Shown here: piece after piece, positions 1 to 10,922 of the stretch
Layout: every line of letters starts with the position of its first letter
How positions within the stretch are numbered: position 1 is the stretch's first letter
Position numbers and translations under genes: made by a program
Origin: Mycogone perniciosa
Taxonomy: Eukaryota > Ascomycota > Sordariomycetes > Hypocreales > Hypocreaceae
Direction: 5' to 3'
DNA: 62,336 nt
NCBI GenBank assembly: GCA_025331125.1
Contig: JAOALB010000132.1
Span: 1 to 62,336 of the forward strand
The notes under the pieces: model-generated
Seen by the model: the letters and a program-made list of their open reading frames with translations, nothing else
Databases searched by the model: none
What the model was told of the DNA's origin: nothing

Positions 1-76
<76 letters not shown>
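1..76. repeat. Poly-C homopolymer run
   Basis: The window opens with 76 uninterrupted C residues followed by ordinary mixed sequence. A run this long at the very first base, matched by a G run near the other end, is more likely an assembly or sequencing artefact at a contig edge than a biological feature. Confidence 0.9.
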
Positions 77-2929
77 TTGTCTTGTTCAAGGCGTCGAGAT
101 TGCATGAACTGATCCACAAGACGAACTGCCCTAAAGACCAGAGGCGAGTTTCCTGCTCCTGAGCTCTCGCGCGTACTTGTTGTTGCTGTTGTTGTACACG
201 GGTGCCATGAGGCAGCTCGCACTGATTCGACGGACGGCTATTTTTCTTTACTCGCATGGCTGCCAATCTGTGCATTCCGAAATCTCTCAAGAATACGAAA
301 GGCATCCAGGACACGGAGGAATTTTCCCGGAGCCAGCTCGGAGTCTCTCGGGGGCTTCGGAGGGTCTCAGTGGCCGGAGCCCGATTATCCTAGAGCCCGA
401 TTCATCTTTGGCCCGGAACGGTTGATGACACATGTAATGGAAATGTGCCCGGCCCAAGATGAATCCAAACTCATTACGGAGTACAGAGGCCTTCTAACAG
501 GGAGTCGAAGGCTTTACTTGACAAATACCCCAGGAAATGGTATCATTCGTCAAGAATTACTCTGTGCATTGATAATCGTATCTACTACTACCGAAAATAG
601 CCATTCGTACGGCGTGGCTGTTTCTGAATTCTATCTACTACCTATTACTACTGGTTATGACCTCCTTTTCTGGGGTAAGGCCAGTCAGCCTCGTCGTATA
701 AGACTAGGACCAACAACCCCATATTCTCACCTTGGTTAATGACTTCCCAAGAGAGAAACCTACTTGTACTCGACATTCTTGACAAGTGCCAGAATCGTGT
801 GCGTATGCGTATCCGAAGTTGGTCTAACAAGATAGACCTGACTAGCTGCATGGGACGTCTCCTCAATTGGTTGGAATGCCATGCACCATGCAATCGATTT
901 CCGAACGAGGGTGTCATATTCCGATGCTAACCATATGCTGCGCATTCATTCATCTGCGAAGTCTGATTGATCTTCCTCCTTCGAGGACATCTCGGGTACC
1001 ATTCGAACCAACTGGCAGACCGGTGACACCGCGTTGTACAAGCTGCATGAAATCTGTCGATCGATGAGCACTATCCGGTTTCATAGGAGGAAATGGAGCG
1101 TCATTGTGTTGTTCAATGACGATGAGCCAAGCCATGCAGTGATCAAACACAACCCGTTGCAAGCAGGACATACAGTCCCCCATGTCCTCTCACACAGTTT
1201 GATTCGTCCCATGACAACCAAATCCTTTCTTATTGGTTTTTGTGTTCCCTGCCACCCAACATCCCATTCGTTTGGTGATATCAGTTGACCAGAGACACGA
1301 ATGCGGCTCTGTTGTTGGATCTCTCCACATTTGCAAGTTGCAAGTTACTACTCGTATCGGATAGTAGTATTATTAATCAGGGGATGTTCTGTTATCTTCC
1401 ACCATGTGTCCACGGTACCTTGTTGAATGTACGATCTGCAAAAGTCTCCTGTCCTGTTGGGATGGACATCGACCGAGGGCTTATCGCCGGTTTCTCTCGG
1501 CCCATGGCATCACTCGACAGGCCGAGTGTCCAAGAGTGTGCCACATCTCGTATAGGATGCTTGAACTAAGGCTGCGTCTTATGAATCGAATGAATCTCGA
1601 AGAATTAACGAGCGGACGCCACGCATTTGAAGTGGTGGACACCCCATTTAGATAGATGGCCCCTAAAAGAGGGGTTTGTTTGTTGGTTTGTTGGTTTGTT
1701 GAGCTGGCGACATGTACAGATCATCAACATCATCTGTACTTGTATAACAAACATAACATTGCGAAAGAAGAGGACGCTCGTTATGGAATTTGCGAGATAT
1801 GAGAGTGTTTCCACATCTACCCGAGGGGATCTAGGCACGCTGTGTCTCTTCCACCATGAATTCGCGTAGAGACTTTCCCCATGTCCAAGGACTTGGTGTA
1901 AGTTCTCAAGGCGAGGTTTATTTGGACACGGAGTACTCCGTAAATATTCCTATCTACTGATGTGGCTGGCTTGTCTGCTATCGCAGGAGGGTAGACTCTT
2001 ATGAAGCTAGCTGGTTAGTGTAAGATTGTGATAAGATATTTTCCCTCTCCCCTAGTACGAGTATAGTTTGAGAATGTGTACTCCGTACTTGGTCATAGAG
2101 GGGCGGATGTCCAACCGTAAGAGGTATCGCCACCGGCTAGAGGGACCAAAGGATCTTCCACAAACAACCTTGAAAGCCGAGGGAAGAGGTGGACTTCAGG
2201 TAACATCACTGGCCAAATAGAAGGGATCATGACTGTGCAAGCCAAGCATAATACATGTATAAGAAAAACTAATACTACTAATACAACTCAAACGATAGTG
2301 GATGCCATTTATCGGTATGACAACAGACCAAACCAGACCAGACCAAAAAACCTACAAGTACACGAATTGAGAGAAGTAAAAAAAAGCAACCAAACACCCC
2401 TCCGTACACACGTACATAGCCTTCTTGTCAGAGTCATGATATTGTTTCCCTTCGTCTCCCCTTGCCTTTCATTCTCCCCGTTTCCCGCCTCGCCCTCAGT
2501 ATTCCCGGCCACTTGGCCCCTAGTACTCTCTATTAGAGTGTGTTGTATCTGTGGTATATGCAACATTGCCCGTTCTACCGCCGTGAGAACTCCTTTGAAT
2601 GCATGCTTTTGCTTGCTCTGATATAATAGTGTATCCCTTGCAGCGCCAGTGCCTGCTTTTGCCCATCGAAATCTGGACTTTCGGGCGCTTAGAGCGCTCG
2701 TTAAATGAAAGAAAAAAAAGGTTTGAAGTTGGAGAAGTGAAAGGTGTAAAGGGGTCGAAGCAACTGTCAGAGCAGCCATCGAAATCGAACATCGAACAGA
2801 GTTTCCCAGAAGTGCTGCCTGCTGGAGAAACGTAAAAGAAAAAGAAAAGAAAAGAACAGATCTCCCCAAAGCCGGTGGCTGAGTATCGGGTTGATATGGA
2901 GCACAAACAGACAGGTGTCAAGGCCATGT
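77..2929. other. Intergenic, no gene recognised
   Basis: Open frames here are short, mostly lack an ATG in a usable context, and resemble no family I know. The stretch holds a TTTGTTGG tandem near 1676-1701, a GTACTCCGTAC palindrome at 2077-2087, and A/G-rich sequence before the 3' end of the minus-strand kinase gene, whose 3' UTR probably lies in 2300-2929. Confidence 0.6.
2077..2087. repeat. Dispersed palindrome GTACTCCGTAC
   Basis: An exact copy of the 11-mer GTACTCCGTAC, in which two GTAC tetramers flank TCC. It is the first of at least ten exact copies in the window and belongs to a family that also includes GTACTTCGTAC. Confidence 0.8.
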
Positions 2930-5157
2930 TTAAACTTCGACGCCTTCGACTTCCTCTCTGAATCGTAATCCACCGTCGACAGTAATGCCCCCTTTGACCC
3001 ATGGCTCGGCGCTTACTCGATCCAGTGTCCAGCGATTGCGTGCCCGCTTAAGAAGGCCCTCAGTGATGCGCAAGGCACCGAGTAGCCCCTTTTCGCTAAA
3101 CTTGGCCTCGCTGCCATCGTGATCGCTGTCTTCACCCTCATACTCAACCCAGCGCCACTCGACTCGGGCGATACGGTGGCTCTTTCGACTACGCATGCGA
3201 TGGGACTCGCTCATGCTCGGGTGAGGATCAAAAGGAAGACGACCCTCTAGGAGGGCATAGAGAAGTACACCGAGAGACCAAGCATCTGTTGCGCGACCAT
3301 CGTAGGGCTGACCCATAATAACTTCAGGGGCAGCATAATCCTCTGAGCCGCAGCGTGTCTCGAGCTTCTCGTCGTCAGTAATACGCCGTGATAAGCCTAG
3401 GTCGGCAAGAGCAACGACAGAATGAGGATATGCTGCCCAGTCAATTGAGGGGTCTGCAAGCTCGTCTAGGGTGAGATTGACAAGGACATCTGAGATGTGT
3501 TAGCATTAACTTCGTGATGCATATTCGTATTCGGGGGCACAGGGGACTTACTCTCCAGTTTGATGTCGCGATGGACAATCATCTCCTCATGAAGATACTT
3601 TACAGCACCAATCAACTCAGCAAATATTCTCCTTATGAGCGACGTTGTCAGGAGTTTCCGATGGCCGTTTGCAATGTCAAACAAATCTCCCCCAGGGCAG
3701 TAAGTCAACACGAGAATCGCCCTGGTAGGTTCGACACTCCATGCCGTGAGGTTCACCAGGGACGGGTGGCGGATGCTCTGCATGATCTCCAGTTCCCGCT
3801 TAAGACTCATTTCGACACGCTCCTCGCTAGCACCACCTCGGGGGCCATGCTCGCACACCTTGACAGCAACCAGGGTCTTGCGGTCGAGACGAGGGTCCGC
3901 AACGGTAGCCGTAGTACCGGGCTGAGCTTTTGCGATAACATCATTAGGTATGTTTATCTGACTTGTGGCCAACACGACTCGACTAAAGGTGCCTTGGCCA
4001 ACGGTGCATATCCCTCGCCATCGTCGCCGCTTCTGGTCGTTGCGGTCGCGGGCTTCGAAATACTCCTGGAGTGGGAGTGTTCCCCCGTCGCTGGTGTCTC
4101 TGGACGATTCGCTGGGAGGCGGGGTTGGAGGTTGTGTGCTGCTGGGGGCAAGACCCCGGGCTTCGGCCAGGTTTTGCTCTCTTCTCATATGCGATTCCTG
4201 CATGTCCATCTTCAGATGAGAACCAGAGACAGTAACCGGTCGCTTGGAAGCGGCTGCTGAGTCCGGAATATATGCGCTAAGGCTGCGATTTCTCGTGTGT
4301 CGCTGAGACTGCTGCGAGGCTGGTCCAAATGAGGTTTGGCTAGCTGCCTCGTTGTTTTCGTTCAAGGACGTAAACGCCTTGCGCTTCGAGGCGGCCAGCA
4401 CGGCAGCACTGTCAGATTCTCCCGTGCTTGTCACCATCACTGATTCCTCCCCCATGCTGCTCAATCTGTCACGCCGTTGTGGCGGCGGTGATGCGGAGCC
4501 AATGGCCAGCTTCTTCCAGGGCCCGGGTGAACCCCCAGACAAGAGAGGACTGGGCAATGGTGTGACGTCCCCCATAGCGTTGATCATAGGACTTGAAATA
4601 GCGCTGCTAGCCCCGCTAATAGACCCAATTGAACTTGCCAAAGCTGCTTTGAGACTTGGAGTCCGCATTAGGAGATTTAAGCTGCCATTTGAGGTCTTGC
4701 GGTTTAAAGGTATGGGAATTCGAGTAGATAAAAGGGTTGAGTTGTCACTGGGTGATTCGCGGTGAGAGAGGGAAGGAGAAGTTGCGCTGGGAGAGGCGAA
4801 ATCTGTTGAGATGCGCAGAGGAGTGGTGTAACCATTTTGTGCGGCGGCGCCCGTTTCGAGATTGACATGATCGAATGGCATTGATTGGGTTGGAGGCGAG
4901 GGAGCAATGGTTGTGGATTGGAAGTCGAGAAGAGGCAGCACTGAAGAAGGAATAGATGAGTTGGCAGAGGCGGTTGGCGCATCCAGTTGACTATCGTGGA
5001 CAAATGGCGATCGATCAGGTCGAGAGGTGTCTTGGCTCTGGGAGGGGCAGCGCGAGGTCGAGTTTAGGTTCAATTCCTCTGAGGCCGAGTTTGAGAGCGA
5101 AGGCAGGTCGTCGTGAGGTATTGCCGGCGTTGATCGAAAAATAAAAGCGCTGCTCAT
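2930..5157 (-). CDS. Serine/threonine protein kinase, Prr1-like
   Basis: Two exons, 5157-3552 and 3489-2930, with a 62 nt GT-AG intron, give about 721 residues. Residues 1-375 are Ser/Pro-rich and probably disordered. The kinase domain starts near 380 with a GQGTFSRV loop, then VAVK (Lys near 433), HRDIKLEN (catalytic Asp near 531; the intron splits the Asn codon), ADLG in place of DFG, and CGSEDYAAPE. The segment SHRIARVEWRW after the APE region recalls yeast Prr1, a kinase that dampens pheromone signalling; that assignment is from memory and tentative. The Mg-binding Asp is kept despite Phe to Leu, so activity is expected. The start is the first ATG of the long frame. The gene stands alone, with the next coding sequence over 2 kb upstream. 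Confidence 0.88.
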
Positions 5158-6200
5158 GACGGAAGCTGGGTTGCAGGGCTATATAGTCGCGTCGGAAGCA
5201 CTCTGCGGGAAGAAAGACGCATCAGCAATGCATTCCATTGCGACCAGAATCGAACTAACATGGCCTAAAACTGCCGCGTCCACACGAGGACACAGGACAA
5301 AGAGATGGCGGATTCTAAGCCTACCTTGCCTTGACGACGCCTGGAAAGCCTCCGCTTTGTTTCTTCGAGCAGCGATGGCGCGAACAAACTGGTGGGGGGG
5401 TTTGGACCGTTGTGTGGCGATGGCGATGGCAAGAAAGAAGAAAGAAGCACCGCGCGCGGCTTTGTTGAGTGACGAAGGGAGCGTGAGGCGAGGGACGGTG
5501 GCTGAGTGGCTGAGGAACCGACCAACGGCTCTTCTATAACGACGACATTTAGGGCTCGTGGGTGCTCTCGCGATGGCTGAGATTGTCGTGGTGCGGATGT
5601 GATGTTGAAGCGTGAAGGGCGATAGGATGAGTCTTTGCCAACTGACGTTGATTTGACGGACCCAAGCGGTACCTCTGCTTACTGCACTGCCTGTGGCGGT
5701 ACATGGTCATGCGCTTGCTCAGGTACATGAACATGCCGCCCCACTGGCGGCTGCCGTAGGAGCGCTGCTGGGAAGTACCTTAGTCCTCATGTACCTCATG
5801 TACCGGGGCTTCAAGGCTCGGACTAACCAGAAGAGGATAGCCGGCAGCTCGGGCGGTACGTTACTTCGACCAGTCGATGCAACCTCAGCCCAGCCAACAG
5901 TCAGCAAACCTTCGCTCGAGCCGGCTGTTTGTGAGCATGTACAGGTACTCGTGCTCATGCGCATTCATATTCTTTGTATCCCTTGAGAACTCTTTGTAGC
6001 GTCTCTAATGGACAAAATAATAGCAGAGACGATTGATCCATGTTCAAAACGCAATGGCGGAGAAAAAGCTGCCGAATGCATCCAACAACGTCATGCCGAA
6101 GCAAAGAAGCGGGGATCTGGAAAGCCACATGATACGTCAATTATCTGCATGCAGCTCACATGAGCCACATTAGCACGCTTCCCCACGTGACAAGATCACT
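5158..6200. other. Intergenic and promoter region of the kinase gene
   Basis: No convincing gene. The plus-strand frame at 5693-5986 with a possible membrane segment starts at GTG and has no good in-frame ATG before that segment. CT-rich tracts near 5290-5500 on the minus strand look like a kinase 5' leader. Confidence 0.55.
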
Positions 6201-6280
6201 GGCCGTGTGGCTCAATGGCAGAGCGTCTGACTACGAATAAGTACATCAGGAGGTTGCAGGTTCGACCCCTGTCTCGGTCA
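6201..6280 (+). tRNA. tRNA-Arg(ACG) with an 8 nt intron
   Basis: The sequence folds as a full cloverleaf. The acceptor GGCCGTG pairs with CTCGGTC with one T-T mismatch at the sixth pair, the D arm is GCTC/GAGC, and the anticodon stem TCTGA pairs with TCAGG. The anticodon loop is CTACGA(A) with anticodon ACG. The T arm is GCAGG-TTCGACC-CCTGT and the discriminator base is A. An 8 nt insertion ATAAGTAC sits at the canonical 37/38 position, consistent with a small nuclear pre-tRNA intron. The mature length is 72 nt before CCA addition. The internal TGGCTCAATGG and GGTTCGACC segments serve as A and B boxes for RNA polymerase III. Confidence 0.92.
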
Positions 6281-6299
6281 ACGATTCGTCCTGAATAGG

Positions 6300-6570
6300 A
6301 CAGTTCTTTCTTTTTGCTTTTTGTTCTTTTTATCTCTTTATGAAGTCTTCTTCTCCTCGAGGTTAACTCTTTTGCGAATAGGGAGCGATGAACCCATTGA
6401 TCTGGCACTTGCACCCCATACCCGACTGCGGCGGAAAGTAGAGGTTTATAGGTCATGGCTAGCATGACGACGTCAATGAGATCAACCTCACGGAAGATTT
6501 GTTTGGTTATTTCTGGTGAGAGTTTGTGAAAAGGAGAAGATGCCAGGCTCTGACCATCTTCCTGGGTCAA
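6300..6570 (-). pseudogene. F-box-like gene fragment
   Basis: The minus-strand frame begins without an ATG (a stop lies a few codons upstream) and carries HKLSPEITKQIF followed by VDLIDVVMLAMTYKPLL. This matches the usual fungal F-box spacing, L-P-x-E-I...IF...L-D...LA.TCK.LL. A lysine/arginine-rich tail follows, and the open frame then runs antisense through the tRNA-Arg gene. No substrate-binding repeats are visible. It is either a truncated relic or the last exon of a short gene, with CCAAG at its upstream edge as a weak possible acceptor. F-box proteins normally bring substrates to SCF ubiquitin ligases; a function for this piece is doubtful. Confidence 0.45.
6311..6322 (+). terminator. 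RNA polymerase III T-run terminator
   Basis: T5 runs at 6311-6315 and 6318-6322 lie about 30 nt downstream of the tRNA 3' end, as expected for pol III termination. Confidence 0.7.
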
Positions 6571-7287
6571 CTTGGGTCAGATCTTGTCAGCATAGACAGT
6601 TCCCGATTTCGATAAACTCTGTACTCTATAATGACCACAGAGATCATATGAATGTGTTCGCCTCTGGGGAAGCCTTCAGCGGCACCGTCATGCATTCTGG
6701 GGGCAGGTGAACCTGGTGGTTGTCCCCTTTGGAAGAGCGCGGCATCTTGTTGGCCCAATAATTTTGATAAAGTGGTCTGACACTAGATCACAATCCCCGG
6801 TATTCAATGAAGCAAACTCTGGATCCAGATAGCTATGGGTTGAAACAGTCCTTTAATAAGGGTTTAATGTTGATCTATACGTCATTTGGGGTTGTACATG
6901 TCACTGCCCGCGTTACGTGACGCTCTACACCATGAGCGTGAAGATGACGAAATTGTGCTGCTCAATTGTGTATTTTTTTTTTGAGAATCTCATTCAGTAG
7001 AATGGATTTCGCGTGTCCAAATGGTCATTTTTAGCTGATTTCGTATAGTGGTTATTAAGTGGTGCTCCGTGTTGTTGAGGAGACATAGGCGACTTATACG
7101 GAGGTGCAGTCGCGCTGCTTAATTGATTTGATACGTGCCCCACGCCTCGGCGCGTCAAGACGCGTCTCCTCCCACTTTACGAGTAGTACTCCGTACTCCC
7201 TATCACTTTAACGTCAACCTGACAACAGCCCTAAAAAGTGTTGAATTTCCAGCACAGCAACGACAACCCGAAAAAAGAGACGTCAGC
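6571..7287. other. Intergenic, upstream of the primase gene
   Basis: No gene seen. It contains a T9 run near 6972-6980 and one GTACTCCGTAC palindrome at 7186-7196, about 90 nt upstream of the primase start codon. Confidence 0.6.
7186..7196. repeat. Dispersed palindrome GTACTCCGTAC
   Basis: An exact copy of the window-wide 11-mer, located in the probable promoter or 5' leader of the DNA primase large-subunit gene. Confidence 0.8.
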
Positions 7288-9001
7288 ATGTTGCGACAAG
7301 ATTATAATCGGATTGATCCTAAACGGCGCAATGTCGTTGACTACAGGAAGAAGCAGTTCGCTGCGCCGCAGTTCAAGGACACCGAGTACCCGCATCGGCT
7401 CAATTTCTACACGGATGCGCCAACCGCAGACATCACCCTCGAGCAATTCGAGCAATGGGCCATTGACAGGTTAAGAGGTGTGTTGCAGCATGCATATTTC
7501 TCACTAGTTAATCATTGGTGCCATCTCTAACTCCCCGTAGTCTTGGCCGAACTGGAAGCATGTTCGTTCCGCAACCGAGGTCCCGCAGAGACGGCATCCC
7601 ATATGAAGCCTATCCTCGACAAATATCTCCCCCTCGACTCCAACAGCTCCAGCAATACGAAGCTGATTTCGCAGCGACAAAAGGACCACTATAGCCACTT
7701 CATTCTGCGGCTGGCCTTTTCCTCGACAGAGGACCTTCGACGACGATTCGTACGCGTTGAAACCATGTTGTTCCGGATGCGATTCAACAGCGATGACCTT
7801 GGTGAGCGATCAGCATTTGTGTCAAATCTAGACCTCGACTGGTGGGAGTCCGTGACCGACGATGAGAAGAGGGAGTATGCTGCTGAGCTCGCTGCAATGA
7901 CCAGTGGGAAGAAGATGAGTACTGAAGACGAGATGTGGTTCAAGGTGGACTGGGAGCGGGTACCTGATCTCGTGGAGGGCCGACGAGTGTTTCTCAAAGC
8001 TGGAAAGGCATACGTACCTGGGCGGGAGCAATCTAGTATGGTTGTGGCAGAGTTCACTTCTCGACTAGAGAGGCAACTAGAGGTGGGAAACCCCGTTTCT
8101 GCTACTGAGGTCATCATAGCTAACTCAACATGCGTCGAATAGCTCACAGCTCGCGCATTACCACGACTAGACGAAGACGATCGCCTAACTCCCATTCTCA
8201 ACCACCTTTCCAAGAACTTCATGACCCCCGACTCAGCTTACATGTCCGGATCAACAGCACCGGCCGGTGCGCAGATTTCAGCCGCAAACATTGACAATCT
8301 ATCTCAGCACTTCCCGGCTTGCATGTCCAACTTGCACCGCTCTCTACGTCGAGACGCACACTTGAAGCACTTCGGCCGTCTTCAATACACCCTATTCCTC
8401 AAGGGCATCGGCCTGAATCTAGAAGAATGTCTCATGTTTTGGCGGGGTAGTTTTCACAAGATCACAGATGATACCTTCAATAAGGACTATCGGTACAACG
8501 TCCGTCACGCATACGGTGACGTGGGCGGTGATTCAAACCGCAGGGGTGGCGGATATAGCCCGTTCAGTTGCCAGAAGATTCTCACAGAGCATCCTCCCGG
8601 GCCGGGCGAAGCGCACGGCTGCCCTTACCGGCATTTCAACCTAGATAACTTGACAGTCTTGGTGCAGGCTATGGGAGTCTCTGACAGGTCGGTATTGCAG
8701 GGTATCAAGGAGGATAAGGATCACCAGAAGTTTCACATGGCTTGCAACCGGTAAGTTGGCTTCCATGCCTTGAGAGACACTACACCATGTCTACCCCCAA
8801 TTCTCGCATGCTGTGGATCAATACTAACTACCTTCCAGCGTCTTTGAACACCTGCACAAAGCCGAGATTAAAAAGGCTAAGGACGAAAGTATCATGACAT
8901 CGAACCAGCTGGAGACCATTGTGCACCCCAATGAGTACTTCAAAAGAAGTTATCTACTAAAGAACCTTGGCAATGAGAGTGATGTCAAGATGGAGGACTA
9001 A
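7288..9001 (+). CDS. pri2: DNA primase large subunit (Pri2)
   Basis: Four exons, 7288-7477, 7541-8082, 8143-8750 and 8839-9001, give 500 residues. All introns are GT-AG, and introns 2 and 3 carry good CTAAC branch sites. The protein is the regulatory subunit of eukaryotic primase, which with Pri1 and Pol alpha makes the RNA-DNA primer. The N-terminal half holds the FAAPQFKDTEYPHRLNFY region typical of the family. The C-terminal half has four cysteines expected to bind the 4Fe-4S cluster, near residues 304 (FPACM), 387 (FSCQK), 404 (HGCPY) and 445 (HMACN). The ATG at 7288 starts MLRQDYNRIDPKRRN, the conserved fungal N-terminus; the upstream extension of the frame has only a GTG. Length and motifs look intact, so this is an essential single-copy gene and a good anchor for synteny. 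Confidence 0.96.
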
Positions 9002-10326
9002 CGAAAGCGATTTTCCTGCAATGCAGTAAAAGGGCAGAAGCATAGACATAACGACGCATATCACTATCATTATGTACGTAGTTTCCATCATGAGGCAGCA
9101 GTCATGTAAATTTCAGACTGATTGGATTTGGAATAATGGATCAGCATCGCGGGAGGATGGACAAGGCGTTCCTGGGTCAGGTTGATTGAGCTGAATTTGT
9201 TAGGGGTGTTAGTCTCTTGCCGTCGGAGGTGCAACAATCAGAGTGACGTGTCAAGAATCCGCAATTCAAGTCAAGGAAATACATAGTTATCAAGTCTCAC
9301 ATAACAGACAGACTAGGATGGTGGACATTGCGCCAACTGAGACCGCATCTTATCACCAACAGCTTTCCAAAGACATCACGCTCATCGTCTGACCGACCAT
9401 AAACCCTGTCACGAGTCAAATGCTTGACACAAACAAATAAAACAAGGAAATTAATTGGCAAAGCCCATGCCTGGTTTGTGGTGACAGCGGGTGAGATATG
9501 CAAACCACATCACCAACATCAGGACACTGGGGGGAGTGTAGTTGGGCGGGAAGCCAAGACACATGTCTGTCCTGCAGTTTAATATCCAAGACGGAATGAT
9601 CAACGCGAGACACATGTTTGTATACATGGCATTCGAGGAGGTTGATTAAGCTATCTCACTCAGACCATCTGCAAACTAGATTTGCTCGCGGACGCATCTA
9701 CTTATTATGTACTTACATACTCCGTACAAAGAGGATAGAAAGGAATTGCAGCACCTATCCATATCACTGCTCCAAATGCCAGCACGTAACCGTTATGTAG
9801 TACTTCGTATTCACGTTACTCGATATAGCCACCGTTTCATCTCCCAACGAACACTTATAAAACGGCAAAACGGCCCGCATCGCACAACCAACCCAGCCAG
9901 AGGGTAACACCCACATAAACCCATACAGCAAGGTAAGGAAGAGAGAGGGGGGCGTGCTAATTCGATATACGATACAGCCTACCGGAGCTTGTCCGGCAAA
10001 TAAACACACTGCACGATGAGGTCAGCGAATTTCAACCAGCGATGACGACAAAAAATCACGGGCCGCTGGCGGGGCGGGGGGGAATGATCGTCGGGTATTA
10101 CTTGGGTGAATAAGCGCGCCTATGCAAGGACCTTTCTTTTTGGCTGTGAGGATATTGCCTTAATGCATAGGTATATACATTGGCGCATGGATCTATACTC
10201 CAGAAAGGCAAGCAAGCAAGAGGGGGGGAGGGGAGTGAGCAGGAAAGGCTACTACTAATCACTCGTAGCACTGTCCGGATATAAACGCCTCCGGGACTAA
10301 GGATGGATGCATTGCAAACAGGTTTT

Positions 10327-10350
10327 TTCTTCTTCTTCTTCTTCTTCTTC
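10327..10350. repeat. (TTC)8 microsatellite
   Basis: Eight uninterrupted TTC units in non-coding DNA. Confidence 0.9.
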
Positions 10351-10395
10351 AAGATCCATCGATGTGATCGGCGCCAATTGATGGAGCTCATCATA

Positions 10396-10406
10396 GTACT
10401 CCGTAC
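10396..10406. repeat. Dispersed palindrome GTACTCCGTAC
   Basis: An exact 11-mer copy in the gene desert. Confidence 0.8.
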
Positions 10407-10904
10407 TACTACACACAAAGTGAAATCGCGATGTTGGATGGGGATTACATCATTGAAGCTGGTGAGGAAGTCCGGGGGACACTAGCAAAGAACAGGCGCG
10501 GAATAAGACGTCACAAAGCATTTCCCCACCACCAATAATAACAGGGGGGAACCGAAAAGCATCACGATGCAGGTTGTTTCTCACATGCCATGGTTTGTGC
10601 CGACGCCCTGATAGCTGGCTGATATATAGAATTTGAGCTTGCAAACGCAAGAAGACGGCTGGAAGAGCAAATATTGGCGATGAAGATGGTGTGATGTGAT
10701 GATGATGTGTGGCTGGCCGATAAGAGAAAGAAAAAGAAATGCGGGGAGGGCGGGACGGAACGTGTGTGTGACAGCAGCAAGTCAGAAGTGTCAAAATGCG
10801 GGAGAAACAGTCAATCCGCCGGATTGTCCGTCGGAGCCGTTCTCTTACTCTCTCCAGTGGGGGGGTTCTGCTGTGCGTTTTGTGCTCTCCTATAGTCATG
10901 CTGC

Positions 10905-10922
10905 GTACTCCGTACTTCGTAC
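10905..10922. repeat. Fused palindromes GTACTCCGTAC and GTACTTCGTAC
   Basis: Two members of the dispersed palindrome family overlap here, sharing one central GTAC, so the TCC and TTC variants lie back to back. Confidence 0.8.

Noticed and set aside
2309..3002. Two overlapping minus-strand frames downstream of the kinase
   Set aside because: One overlaps the real kinase 3' end, and both are low-complexity Phe/Ser-rich translations of A/G-rich DNA.
5495..5545. tRNA-like GGTGGCTGAGTGGCTGAGG segment
   Set aside because: It resembles a tRNA-Ser or Leu D-arm, but no anticodon arm, T-arm or matching acceptor stem follows.
5693..5986. Possible small membrane protein on the plus strand
   Set aside because: The frame begins with GTG, the predicted helix precedes any good ATG, and nothing resembles a known family.
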